From: Paramacrobiotus metropolitanus
Taxonomy: Eukaryota; Tardigrada; Eutardigrada; Parachela; Macrobiotidae
NCBI RefSeq assembly: GCF_019649055.1
Contig: NW_026570358.1
Span: 124,001-188,000 of the forward strand
Length of the DNA: 64,000 nt
Direction: 5' to 3'
The notes under the pieces were generated by a model. The model did not search any database and was not told the origin of the DNA. It was given only the letters and a program-made list of their open reading frames with translations. The position numbers and the translations under genes were made by a program. Positions 13,275 to 25,187 of this stretch are shown here, piece after piece; position 1 is the stretch's first letter, and each line of letters begins with the position of its first letter.

Positions 13275-14320
13275 CGATGATGTAATTTCATTAGAAAAAT
13301 AGTTTGTTGGTTGTAATAATCACGGGAGTAGTGCACACGTCTGTGCCGGCATTGGCATCGTCAAATTCGTGTTTACGGATTTGATCCGCCTGATATCATC
13401 CTGATAGTTTATGCCGGAATACCACTATTTTTCCCCATATGCATGCAAGTTTTCATGTTTGCTGGTGTGATTTGCAGATGTACGGTAAGCATTTAAATCT
13501 GTGACATACGAGATTACCCGCTTGTTTTGCTTGTTACGTTATATAACAACTGCGTGTTTTAGTTTGTGTACGATAGAACGAAACCATTCAATCATCAACA
13601 CAGTTTGTAAATCACGGCAGAAGAGTGGCGTGGTAACCAACGTGTTACCTTTAATGGAACATGCGGACCAGAAACATCACTATAAATGCTTGTAGCGTAG
13701 TTATCAATAAGACGATTCCCCAGATATGATTGTATAAACTAGAAAGTATTTTTGCTTTAAAGTTATTTGACCGAAAACGAACGCAGTCGAATGCAGACGT
13801 CATCTAAATTTAAAACACATTAGCGTCCTTAGAGAACACACCTTCGGATTCTCCACCTCGGTTGAAGGATTCGTGTGGGCTGTTATTCAGGTGTTAACTC
13901 TGATGGTGCATTAACAAAATCAAGGTTTTGGAAAGCAGGCCTAGCTACAGAAATTAGAAAATATGCAGTGATCGTTAGTAGCAATACCTTCCTTTTCCTG
14001 CAATTAAAACCCCTTAATGATTTAAGGTGCACGAGGCGTAATAGCATACTGCTTCCGTCGTGCGTTTAAACGGATACAATAACTGGCTCGGCTACGCTCT
14101 AAGGGCTTTACGCTTGCTCCTTGTTTTTAAAGGAGAAAAATTCTTGATTGCTTTATTTAAACTGACGGCCATAGAAATATTTGTGGTACTACAGTGCTGT
14201 GCAAAATTACAGTCCGCAACATTCCATCATCGCTATACTTATTGTGCACATACCGAGCCGGATCGAGCTAGTTGTAATTACTTCTGTTCTTCCTGGGTAC
14301 TTTGCCGTCATATAATTTTC
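13275..14320. other. spacer between tandem GPCR copies
   Basis: Roughly 1 kb without a supported gene. The open frame of the downstream GPCR runs upstream to about 14060 but this extension lacks an ATG and protein-like pattern. It should include the promoter of that gene. Confidence 0.5.
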
Positions 14321-15388
14321 ATGAAGTATGAAATGATTACCTTTAGTAATAACACGAATACCTCCAATTTCAATTTCACCTGGCTTAACGGAATTCCCAA
14401 GAATAGTCCAACACAACCGGAAAACGGTTTAGCTGCTTTCTCTTGGAGCGTGTCGGCGATCGCAAAACTGATAGTATTTTCTGTGAGTCTGCTTCTCAAT
14501 TTAACGGTTTTCCTGACACTCGTGATTTATCGACATCTCCGCAGTCCTTTCACCATTTATTTAATAAACAACGTGGGTATTAATGTTCTGTTTGCGGTAA
14601 TCGATGCGCCGTACGGCGTGATTAACGTTGGCATACCGCAGCGGTATCCGGGAACCGTTGGATGTGCAGTATACATGTACATGTCGTATGCTTTGACCCC
14701 GTATCACATGTGGTCGCAAGCGCTGATCACGATCAACCGCCTATGGGCCGTTGGCTTTCCTTTCTCATACCGGACACACCATACGTATGCAACTGCCATT
14801 GGGATCTGTGCACTGGTTTGTTTGGTCACTAACGCGGTGGGTATATCGTTTATCGCCGCCGATACGACATGGTATCGACAACGCCGACGCTGTGCAGTGA
14901 ATGCTGGGGCGCAACCAATCACCGCGCGCGCTTTTGAAGTAGTGATGATTGATTTGACGCTTGTAATTATCTGGACAGCCTATCCGTTAGTCTTCTATCA
15001 CTTGTGGAAACGCTTGCAAAACCGAAATCGGCTTGCTGGATCGAATAATACCGCTAATATGATGAACATGGGCGTCAGGGCCAATCAGCGAAATGCCGGA
15101 GACGGGTTAGTCGCACAGCAGCCCGACAGAGGGCTCGTGCAGCGTCGGGAGATGTCCAAATCTTTACTAGTTTTGTCCTTGTTGACGGTTAGCTCGTCCA
15201 TTTGTTATACTCCGGGGTGTGTGGCTTTTCTGGTGCATTCGTGGGGCATCGGTGCACCTTCGCCCATGTGGTACGCCATCGGCAACTGGCTGTTCATATT
15301 GCAGCCTTTAGCGGACCCGATTCTGTTAATTGTTGGGTTAAATGACCTACGTCGCACTTTGCTAGCCAAGATCTGGTATTCTCACTAA
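14321..15388 (+). CDS. divergent class A (rhodopsin-like) GPCR, single exon
   Basis: 355 residues from the ATG at 14321 (a second ATG at 14333 is equally possible). Two N-glycosylation sites precede TM1. Seven hydrophobic segments are clear: TM1 near LLLNLTVFLTLVIY, TM3 ending LITINRLWAV, TM5 DLTLVIIWTAYPLVFY, TM6 SLLVLSLLTVSSSICYTP, TM7 near LQPLADPILLIVG. The class A DRY motif is INR and NPxxY is DPILL, so G-protein coupling may differ or work by other contacts. A conserved Cys before TM3 (VGCAVYMY) and one in loop 2 (RRRCAV) fit the usual disulfide. Ligand unknown. A broken tandem copy lies directly upstream, showing recent local duplication. I do not recognise a vertebrate or insect orthologue; a lineage-specific expansion is inferred. 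Confidence 0.8.
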   Translation: MKYEMITFSNNTNTSNFNFTWLNGIPKNSPTQPENGLAAFSWSVSAIAKLIVFSVSLLLNLTVFLTLVIYRHLRSPFTIYLINNVGINVLFAVIDAPYGVINVGIPQRYPGTVGCAVYMYMSYALTPYHMWSQALITINRLWAVGFPFSYRTHHTYATAIGICALVCLVTNAVGISFIAADTTWYRQRRRCAVNAGAQPITARAFEVVMIDLTLVIIWTAYPLVFYHLWKRLQNRNRLAGSNNTANMMNMGVRANQRNAGDGLVAQQPDRGLVQRREMSKSLLVLSLLTVSSSICYTPGCVAFLVHSWGIGAPSPMWYAIGNWLFILQPLADPILLIVGLNDLRRTLLAKIWYSH

Positions 15389-15901
15389 AAGGTACGCAGT
15401 ACTGCACCAATTAAAAGTGTGAGTCTGTAGCGCTACAAGCATTCGGGTTGAATATGTTTTACTAAGAACATTTGCGATCTGTATTTTCAAAATCTGTTAG
15501 AATAGTGTTGTGTAACATGTGTTCTTAAAACAAACTTTTCTCATTGAAAAACTTTTCACCTTTTATACCCTGTGAGTGCGTGACTGAATTGAACTGATTT
15601 ACGCATAACCAAGATAGTTCCAACAATAAAACATACAATCGAAACGAGAGCGACAGAGTATTGTGATTATAAAAGTTAATTATGCTTGCACTTCGCGACG
15701 AACAATTTGATGGGCGCAAATACATGTTTAGCCAATTATTTCGGCGAACAAGAATTGACATATAGGGACAATGAAGTGTGCGTACAGCGTAGTTGAAAAT
15801 GCGAATGATGCGATAACGTACACATAAAGCGGAAGCACGGTTATATCCGTATACGCGTAATACAGAATCAGACTACTCGCATTAATCTACGTACTTCTTA
15901 G
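15389..15901. other. gap between convergent genes
   Basis: About 0.5 kb between the 3' end of the GPCR and the 3' end of the minus-strand chemoreceptor. No coding or repeat pattern seen. Confidence 0.5.
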
Positions 15902-17367
15902 TCAGGAAGGGATAGTATAATTACGATGCGCAAAATAATTCTTCAGGGAATTCTGCAGGAGTGCGCCAAGCTGGAGCTGCTTCTTGGCACTGAACTCGCC
16001 ATCATCCATTTGCCACATGATCAACAAGTACGTCAAAACCACACCAACAAGCTAAAACGCAGAAAAGTTGAGATCATACCCCAGTAGCGGAAGAATTATA
16101 TATATGTAGACATGCTCTTTCAGTGACCCTTACGAGTGCACCGAGATGTTTCAGTGTTTCCGCTTACCGTGGCGATGAATCCACGATCCACCACGACAAT
16201 CTTAGCCAATGACATGCCGATATTGTTAGTTTTTAATCGGTTAATATGGGTCGTGAGGCGGTTACATTGACCGGTGCTCAGTTCTGTTTCTGCTATCAGC
16301 ACGTCTTCCAACACCGGAATAACTTCCTTTGCCTGAAATTAGGATAATATTTCGAAATGCTGCAGTACTCGTATACTTGCATACTGCGGGTTGGCTGGTG
16401 AAGCTTTTACCTTTTCATTTGCATAGATAAATGTCAGTGTGCGTGACGTAACATCAACAATCAATTGCGCTAAGTAAGCGTATGCGAAAAAGTTATTTGC
16501 CATAATATGCTGCTTTTTGTAGGACAGCAATCCCAAAACATCGGAGCCGTAGCGCATCACGGTCGTAAACGAGAGAATGCTATCCAGCCGGCAAAACTGC
16601 TTCTCCAGTTCCACGTGTCGGTGCATGAGGCTGTCGACTACGGCAAACAATGTTTTCCCTTTCGCATTACAGGTGCCTTCAATTTCCGATACAATGCCTT
16701 TAAAGGTCAATCCCAAAATTAAGCATACAGTGATGACGAACGAATGCATGATCTTTTCCGCAAAAATGATTAACAGTTTACAGACAAGGGCAAACGCCGA
16801 AAATACATCGATTGCGTGCATTCCCCATGAGTGCTTTACACAGTGACTGAAGTTGCAGAGAAGATTCCGGTAGACGTTGAACTCACTGAACGGAAACTGC
16901 GAGAACAACTGCACTGCAGTGGACACGCTGATAAAGAGGTTGTAGATCGTTAGTGCAGTCATTAGGGCCACAATCGCTTGCTTGTTCCGTTTAGTTACAA
17001 ACGGTTTGCTGAAGACAATGAACCGATCCACGAACGAGACAAGCTTGTTGAAAACAAAAGCCAAATAAAATGTGCTGGATGCCAGAGCCAACTGACCTTG
17101 CACAATTGCAGCAAAATAAAGATAGTCTTCCGTAGAACTGGTGGCACGACGTAGTGTTTTGTTGAAGTAAAAGCCGGCAACAACCAGAACATTCGCCAAC
17201 AGCCAAGCGCTCCATAATTTTAAGCACCACTGACTTATTAATCTCCAAGTGATATGTTTTTCTTTACTGCTTGCTCTGTGAAAATTGCCAAAGCCGCTAA
17301 AATGTAGGATGGTTATCCATGGAATAAAAACGTTTTCCAAATCAATGCCGGTGTGGTGTGAAAACAT
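15902..17367 (-). CDS. gustatory-receptor-like 7TM chemoreceptor (copy 2)
   Basis: Exons 16411-17367, 16168-16332, 15902-16051 on the minus strand; 423 residues, all introns phase 0. The last exon contains VVLTYLLIMWQMDD, a good match to the gustatory receptor TM7 signature TYxxxxxQF. About seven membrane segments precede it, with a long loop around residues 230-265 (EIEGTCNAKGKTLFAV) before TM6. Exon 2 is exactly 55 codons as in the copy at 2.2-3.7 kb, and the shared pattern NRL...N...SL..IV.V.R.FIAT shows common descent. Phase-0 introns close to the C terminus are known as ancestral in arthropod Gr genes, which supports the family call. Likely a sensory cation channel for chemical cues; ligand unknown. 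Confidence 0.8.
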
Positions 17368-18388
17368 AATTCAGTGCTTTCTAAAGGATGTATTGTAATT
17401 ATGAAAAGCAGCTAGGGCTTGTGACACGGTGCTGCAAGAATTCGCTGAAAAAGTAGTTTTATCAATTTTATGCTCAGGAACGAGATGTAGTTCACGAGAC
17501 TGTATGTACTAAGTACTAACCAGATCATCCAGAAGTATTGTGTAATTTGTACACAGAAACAAAGTAGGCTCTCCCTTTCCGCTCTTTAAGCTGTATTTGT
17601 ACAGTAACGCATCACATGCAGTGTGCAGTGCCTCCACACTATTACTGGATCATCCTTAAATATTTACCCTTTCATCGGAATATCGCGGAGTATGCACTCG
17701 CCATACATCTAAACAATTCTCTGAGAGTCTGAGTACAGCCAGTATAGCCATCGCAGAAAATGACACCACTGCCAAATTAAAGGTCTCGGAATACATAATT
17801 AGAATACGAAGAGCCAAAATACGATAATTGTGATTAATATGCAATTTATTAGCCATGTTAATAAAAATTCTCAAAAACAACTTTGTGGTAGAGCGCTAGC
17901 ACCGGTAGATAATACAAACAAGCGCCGCAAAAAATGATAAAAACTAAAAACGGCCGTAAGCCCGTAACATCAAAACGGTACAAAATTCATGTTGCGGCAC
18001 ATACTACATTCTATTGCTGATGACTGCGCGCAAACTGGAAAAAGCGCGTTTGATTATTGCTAAAGCGTACGCCGGATAATTATTATTCTGATGTTTTATT
18101 ATTTCTCTGTTTTCTTCATAAGTCACCACGATCTTACTCACACGATCTCGTACATTGCTTCTTTAAACGTCTTCAGTTTTGAGTTGGCTGGACAGCGCTC
18201 GTTCTATGCGGCGATGCGCCTTGAAAGACAATAGCAGATTAATTTTCTTTAAACATTATTTCGAGACTGCATGGAAAGTTGAACACGTTTTGCACATGGA
18301 AGCAATGGAACACGACGAATGGTGAGCCATAATTCTATAATAATCCATGTATATATGGATGTAGTGCATCCATCAGCTGTGATGGGCT
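17368..18388. other. noncoding interval
   Basis: About 1 kb upstream of the second chemoreceptor and downstream of the guanylate cyclase, both on the minus strand. AT-rich, no supported exon or repeat. Confidence 0.5.
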
Positions 18389-21300
18389 TCAGAGAACGTT
18401 CACGGCCACGCCCGTCGTATCAATAGCCTCTTTAAATGTAATCCAGAATGTCTTCACCATACCTTTGCCCTAAGTGACACCATGAGATTTCAGACCAGAA
18501 AAATTTGGTCTCAGTAACAACAAAACTGATCCATACCTTAACAGGAATCTCGCCTCGTGGTTCACATTTCAATTTGTTTGAGCAGTCCAGTAAATCTCGG
18601 GATGAATCGCTGGATTGAATACGGCAAGCTGTTAGAGAATATTGATTAGACAACATAGTAACAGGATTCCCAAAGTAAAGGGGCGCCGCTTACGCATGGA
18701 TGTCGAGGTCATCCGCGATGCCATATTGACCGTATCGCCAAATCTACAATGATACATTAATTATTACAACTGTAGCTTTGCAACTGCCTTGCCGTCGCTC
18801 GATTTACAAACAGTATCTCTTCATGCGCAATCCAACTAATCCGGCGGCCACTTGACCTAGCACACAGAACATTGTCCTGACCATATCAACACACGACTTG
18901 ATGACATAATATGTCATCAGTACACTATACAGATATACCCATGTACCAGAATGAAACCCGATTTGCAGTTGCAAGGTGTGAGAAGCAAATGTATCGGTCA
19001 ACGTTCGAGATAAAGCCGCGCAGCAAAGAACACCAATTTCCTCCGCATGGTTCTTCTCGCTGCGTACTGGTAAACCGCTGGCTAACTGCAATAAGCGTTT
19101 AAAAAGAGTGTTACGTTCAACTTACGCAAAGCTTCGAGTGTCAGCGTCATCATATTTATGACTAGAAGTACGAGTTGCTATCATCTGAAAAATGTGAAAG
19201 AATTTTTACCATGTAACTATCAGCGATGGTTTCCACTTTATATACATCGTATTCGTTGATGAGGCGATCAAAAAGCGTGAAGAACTCATTGAGCAAGGCG
19301 ACACAATCAAGAGGCGACAAATCAGCTATGATCTGTCCAAACTGGTTAATACACGTAAACGCTATGGTAGCGCACTGGAAGATTTCTGGTTCTGTGCTTT
19401 CACCACGAATCAAGGCATCTACCACCGACCTGCAACGATATTGCCGTCTGAATATCCTTCATAAATGATACTGTATACAAGAGAAACGTACGAAGGTAGC
19501 ATATTCCTTAGTAAATCTTCCGACCGCTTCTTCTCGGCTCGAAGATTCTGCGTCCTCTCGGCAACTTGGTCCTCCAGATCTTCCGCATAATTGCTTAATT
19601 TCTTCAGAATAAAGTCTACAAAATTCCCTCCTTTTAACCGGAAATGCCTCTTAAACACTTCTTGAACTTGTGAAATTTTTGGTCGATCCGATGGAGATTC
19701 CGCCCAGCATTTTTGCATCAGGGAAATGATCTCCGGTCGGAAGGTGGATGCGTCTTCGGTCTCTCGCACAACCGGTCGGCACGGCACTTGTGCGCCGTGC
19801 TGGACAGATTCTATTACTTTCGCAGCAAACAGTCCGCCACTATCCGTGTCTTGCAGATCAAACGGGCGTGTAGCAAAAATAACTTCATGGATTATTATCC
19901 CGAAAGCGTACACATCGGATTCTTGTGTGAGCAAAGCACCAGCCGAGCGCAGAACTTCGGGAGCGGTCCAAAGCAATCGGTTGAACAAATGCTGATTAAG
20001 GGATTCCTTAACGTCCGTGGTCTGCTGCGATGGCCAGCCAAAGTCAGTTAATTTTATCGTTAACTGGTTGGTGACCATACAGTTCGGGCTTTTTAACGAC
20101 CGGTGAGCTTTAACGCTTGAAGCGTGAATGTAAGAAAGACCCTGGGAATCATATGCCGAGGTTACCGGCAAACTTCGCACAAATTAGTTTTCATTCAAAC
20201 CACTGACCTGGACAATATCAGTGAGGAAAGCGATTTTTAGCAGACTATCGAGAAATGATGTCCTGTAGTTGATGAGCTGATTTACGGACCCTTTTTGAAA
20301 ATGTTCGGTTACGATGGCGAGCTCACTCTTCTCTAGTATCACGCCAATGAAATTTGCTATATTGGAGTGCTTGATCGATTTGCGCTGAAAAATGAAAATG
20401 ACTGAGCCTATTTGATATTCCCAAAAGTATCTGTAAAGACCGTATGGCTGTAAGAGAAACCACGAACCTGGTTGGTGCATCTTATAAAGTCTGCCCATGA
20501 GCGTTGAGCTGATGTAAAAGCTGGACCGTCGATTACCCGGCACCATACCTTATTGTCGCGATACAAGCACACTTTGTGGCACGTTTCGTTTCCTTTCGCG
20601 GAGTACGAGATCTTGCAAGAAAATCAAATCTTGCGCTAATATTGTGGGTCATTATGAGACTTGCAGTGCTACAGTTAGCATGGAAGCGATTAAAGCAGCA
20701 GAAGAAGGAACCTTACTCGTGGCATGTCCGACGACATAGTTTTCATTGAAAACTGCCTTTTGACCTCCGTGGCAGGTATCAGCCAGTCAACACTATGCAG
20801 CCGCTGATATCTGAAATGTTGTTCAAAGGTTTTAGAATTTATGAAACGATCGCCATTTTGTCACGTTATTTGTCTGCTTGCCGTTTCAGCCGAAGAAATC
20901 CAGCAAGTGCTAACAGCAAAACCACCGAACACGACGAACACAAAGTCACAGCGGCAATGAGTAGAAGATTGGATCCTGTGAATTCACGACTATTACGTTT
21001 CTGTACGAAACAATTTGCCAGAAGCAGTGGTGCAGTTGGTAAACTTATCCAGAGCACCACTGAATCCTATGGCAGTTTACCGATTAGGCACTTTCGATCC
21101 TCGCCGGTATAGCCACACTTTGGACGATTCCGTGGAAGTGTCCCATTCAGTGGCCAGCTGTCATTCATAATTTTGAACAAACGCCCCGCACTTCTGTTCA
21201 GCTTCAGAAACACCTACGATTTACAAATAACGTAATACTGCTTTTAACCAGCTGGTTCGCTGTTTAGCCGATAAACACCCGATTCCTGCGCTGCTGTTTC

Positions 21301-23745
21301 CGCTAATTGCTCATCACATAACCACCTGGAAGTCTTCGCTTTCGTCCACGATGCCTTTTATCCCGTACTCATTGTCTAAGTCGCCGTTGGCGTTGATGCG
21401 GTATCTGCCCAGTTCCGTATCGTAAGTGCGGTTCCACATGGCTCTTCTCAAGTCGGTACCGAGGATCGGGTTAACGCGATTCAGAAAATTGTCACTGACC
21501 AGCGTCTGTCACGAATCAGGATACATGTATTTAATGACCACAATATGCTTTAGAAGTTAAATTGCAACAGTAAAATGCGTTTCAAAAACTACCTGCGCCA
21601 AAACTTGGATCCCAAGATAGTAACTGCTGGCATACATCGTGACCTTGAGTTAGTGCAAAACAACATGATTGTAAAAATAGGTTCATACATAACAACATGA
21701 CTATAATAAGTAGAGCAACCAATCGGTCAATACCGGTGATAGACTAAGCTTTATTGCACCGCAGGAGAAAAAGCAATCAATGGTAACGTCGTACGCGTTG
21801 ATATTATTTCATGTACACGACGTACCTCTTCATCCCAGTCATATTTCAAACCATACGATTCCAATGTTCGGTTCTTAATTCTCTCATTTAAATTATTAGC
21901 TGCCGGATTTTTATTCGTTGGACAGGACACAAACAGCAGGTAGCGGTAAATAATGCGAACAATCTGATGCGGAAAAATTAGAATGCGTAATTTAAATAAT
22001 TTAGGATAAGAGGCGATCCCAATAGTAATTCAGGCAATTTACTTCGTCATCTGGGTCGCCAAACCTCCATGTCGCTCTCCCGATAAACGGTGACGCAAAA
22101 GGAAGCACAGCAACGAACGCCTGTCAATAATAAATCTGTCAATATTCCGGCAATAATGCCGTGCAGACCATTAGATTAAAATTTAGTATCGAGAGTGGCA
22201 TAGCAATTATTGTACTAGAAAAGTACTTGCATATTCTCCGTTGGCAAATCCTAATCGGTGAGCAGCAAGCTAAAAAAATTGATTTTCCTGCGTTTATTGA
22301 AGCTATATGTTGGTGCTTAGGTATTATAATGCTTGGCTTTTGTTAAATACTCGTACATACCAGAAGTTTGCGTAATCGAGAAGCGTGTGTGCTGATGAAG
22401 AAAACTGCAACAACAAACCGTCGCTTAAAAACACTTTGACGGTGATGGAAATTTCCTGGTATACAACCTTCAAAAAAATGCTGCAAAGTAAGGAGGGAGT
22501 TCATACGGGAAATATAAATGGACAACAGTTCATCAAGCCAAGATGCTTCCTTAAGTAAAAACCGGATGCCGGGTTCCCGGTACAATGCTGGCCGATAGGC
22601 ATACACTTTCCAATAATCACTTCAGTAAAAATCTTAGCATTGTAAAGTTTGAAGTATTGCTTACTGCGGCTTTTCGCCGATGCTTCCAAGAGGTATCTCC
22701 GGTAATCGGGATTGATTTTAAAGTTGTACTTCAGAAGAGTCATTGAAAACGGGGCTCTGATGAGAACTGTCGGTAAAAGTTTGCAAATCAGGAGAAAAGT
22801 GGCGAATTCTGTGGCGCCATCGTCGCAGATCATAGCAACGTTGGTCCAGTTGTAATAAAGAAACAGGCCGATAACCGAATCTATTAGGCCTTGTTGTTGA
22901 TACGGAGCCAAACGGAAAAGTGTCGAAAATCGGATTTTATTGTCCATAACACTATCCGTACCACCGCTGGTAGCGTAAAAAAACAAGCAACAAGATTATT
23001 TTAATTCGCTTTGGGAGCAACCTTCTTCGGCGTTATCGATGTCAGGATAAGTCAACATCAATTTATTACGCTGACGTATGAGAATGTTTGGCTATGTATT
23101 GCACCTGCGGCTGCATTCAGTTACTTACGATGTTATAACGGGAACATTCCATTCTGAAAAAAAGGTACCATACGTTATCGAATTATTGAATATTAGGAAA
23201 ACTTAATGAAAGATCCTCTGGACGAAGATGTCAGAAAGTTTCACCTCGTCCGATATCTCCCAGCTGTGTTACGGGGTCACTGCAAGCTGAAAATAACGTA
23301 TGGCTTATAAGATGCAACATTTATCAAATATTATAAAACTAAATACCATGAATAAGATAAACAGCCGATCTACAGTTAATGAACAGTTTAGTTCAGTTCA
23401 CAGTCTACGTAGTTACTTTACCTGGTGCCAGCAAGACAAAAAGATCCTTGTCCGACCGTTTCCAAGGTTTAGTGAAAAATAATTGGACGCATATGGAATG
23501 ACATCCACCACTACGTCTGCACATGTTTTAAGATTGGTCTTATTCCAGCTGATTAGCGTAAAGGTTAAATTAAGCCTGCGATATTGCATATTCATATCCT
23601 CCACGGCTAAATCGATGGGAGCGCCTACATAGTCAAGGCTGGACGGAAGAGAAGTGGCAGATTGTTGGGACAAGAGAAGGACATTGCGTTGCAAAGATGG
23701 AGCGAAAGAAATTAAAAGAATTAGCGAAATAGCTATCAAGGCCAT
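18389..23745 (-). CDS. receptor guanylate cyclase (natriuretic peptide receptor type)
   Basis: Twenty-one minus-strand exons: 23422-23745, 23245-23286, 23129-23153, 22665-22966, 22361-22455, 22043-22120, 21826-21963, 21593-21643, 21326-21505, 21081-21213, 20882-20975, 20717-20810, 20468-20611, 20208-20384, 19492-20141, 19210-19429, 18947-19085, 18808-18856, 18694-18743, 18537-18628, 18389-18469. About 1052 residues. Order: signal peptide, ANF ligand-binding region, one TM (NLLLIAAVTLCSSCSVVLLL), kinase-homology domain (HRSLKSPNC in place of HRD, DFGW kept), dimerisation coiled coil (EDQVAERTQNLRAEKKR), class III cyclase. Family role: peptide-triggered GTP to cGMP conversion. The cyclase keeps YKVETIADSYM, RYCLFGD and VNMASRM, but the first metal Asp (SDIVGFT) is Cys (TCINQFG). 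Exon 1 needs one extra T at the run 23475-23479 to continue into FVLLAPACSDPV. Exon 3 is 25 bases; intron 11 has a GC donor. Confidence 0.88.
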
Positions 23746-24608
23746 AGTAGTGTCGACAAAAAACAAGAGATGTAGAAAAATAGTGCACCTGTAACCAGTT
23801 TGATCTTGTTTTGAAGTGAAACAACAAACCCTTTAATATGATGCACCACTTGCGCGTCATCTTGATTCAGAAAACGATAGATTTTCGATGGCATGTTTAA
23901 CTTGATCACATCCACTGGTGGCATTCAACGTTCCCGATCAAGATGGTCTCATGTATGTACATTTCGAATGTACATGAAAATGGCTTAACGCACCGAGCAC
24001 AAATTATTGACAACGCAAAAGGCATTCTAGATGCACTTATAATACTGTGCGCACTGGAAAATGACGTCGAGGTCCATTTAAAAACTGCAGCAATAAACAA
24101 TCCCGGGACAGATCAATTATGAATTACATATTACAAGAGCTTTTAATGGTGCTGCGGAAAGCTAGTGCGGTTTAAGTGGGGCAGTGGAAATATTAATTAA
24201 AAGCACGTGATTGTAACGACCTGTAAAGTAATGGTCAGCAGTGTTTTATTAAAGCAAACGATCTGGACAAGGAGAATCCCGAAACGGGTTTCCTTAAATT
24301 TTAGCACAACCATAGTGATGCGATAAAGTTAGGTCTCATCTGTCTCTTTATATTGTGATGGCAAAGCTTCAAGAAAGCATACTATACAGCCCAAAATAAA
24401 AGCATTCTACAATCTGCAACCCAAAATCGAATAATTTTGCATCTGAATCAAGGCTTGGCTCACCGTGAAGTTTTCACAAGTCAAAGTGTTAGTTGGTCAG
24501 TTAAACTGTAACCTTGCAGCACCCACTAAATTAAATTGGGTTAGATTCTGTTTCATAAGAATGCACTTCCTTGTTATGCGAGGCAGTAGTTGCTTCCGAC
24601 ACTTTAAT
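23746..24608. other. noncoding interval 5' of the guanylate cyclase
   Basis: Upstream flank of the cyclase gene and downstream flank of the next minus-strand gene. Two short minus-strand open frames (23736-23924 and 23906-24100) were inspected; they lack a recognisable domain and I do not call them exons. Confidence 0.45.
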
Positions 24609-25187
24609 TCACACAACCGGCTTCCGTTCCGCCAGTCTAACATGCACACTTCTGACAGCATTGACATTTACCGGCACCTTGCGTCTTCGACTTCCTACCA
24701 ACGCAAACCCCACCGCACGGCTGTTAGTGTTTGCCACCTTCCCGCGGCACAAACCGGCATCCGTACACAACTTGGGCGCCGTCGTGGACGAGACAAGCTC
24801 CACGGCGGAATTGGCCGCTGCACTCAAGGTCACGCCCGTTCCCACAGCAAAAATCTGCGCCTGACTGTTCCCGTTGACCGCCGCTGCTGTTGGTTACGCT
24901 GCTTTCGGTGCGGGTTATTTCACCGGATTCCGCATCGCCATTGGTGTTGGTATTGGCGGATGCCTGTACGGAAGTACTGGCTGGGTGTTTGATGGAGCTG
25001 GCGGAACCGTAGGTGGAGCCGAAAATGGAGAAACCGCCCGTCCCGTTGGCAGTGTTCTGTGACTGGCCGCTGTTCTGGAATATGTATTGATTGTTTGCAT
25101 TGTTTAAAGTGGAAGCGCTCTGAGCGTTGAGGAATACGGTGCCGTCCGATGTCGATCCGGAACCATCTGCTGCGCTATGTGCTCCAC
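24609..25187 (-). CDS. C-terminal part of a Ser/Thr/Asn/Gly-rich protein, unknown
   Basis: Not recognised. The minus strand opens at an acceptor (TTTTCCAG at 25188) in phase 1 and encodes a low-complexity stretch rich in S, T, N, G and Q (for example QNSGQSQNTANGTGGFSIFG and SVQASANTNTNGD). Protein-like sequence then continues in another frame (SQAQIFAVGTGVTLSAAANS to a basic end, VRLAERKPVV, stop at 24609). Adding one G at the GG near 24880 joins the two with uniform composition; an intron is unlikely because the gap would be under 40 bases. The composition suggests an extracellular or structural protein, but no signal peptide was found because the upstream exon was not located. The plus strand is also open over 24571-24864; the minus reading is preferred because it continues further. 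Confidence 0.4.

Noticed and set aside
22343-22500. Alternative acceptor for guanylate cyclase exon 5 giving KVFLSDGLLLQF
   Set aside because: It breaks phase with both neighbouring exons; the acceptor at 22456 keeps phase on both sides without any change.
24571-24864. Plus-strand frame that reads fairly protein-like
   Set aside because: It lies opposite the minus-strand Ser/Thr-rich gene, whose frame extends further and has a clean acceptor; the plus frame has no continuing exon.
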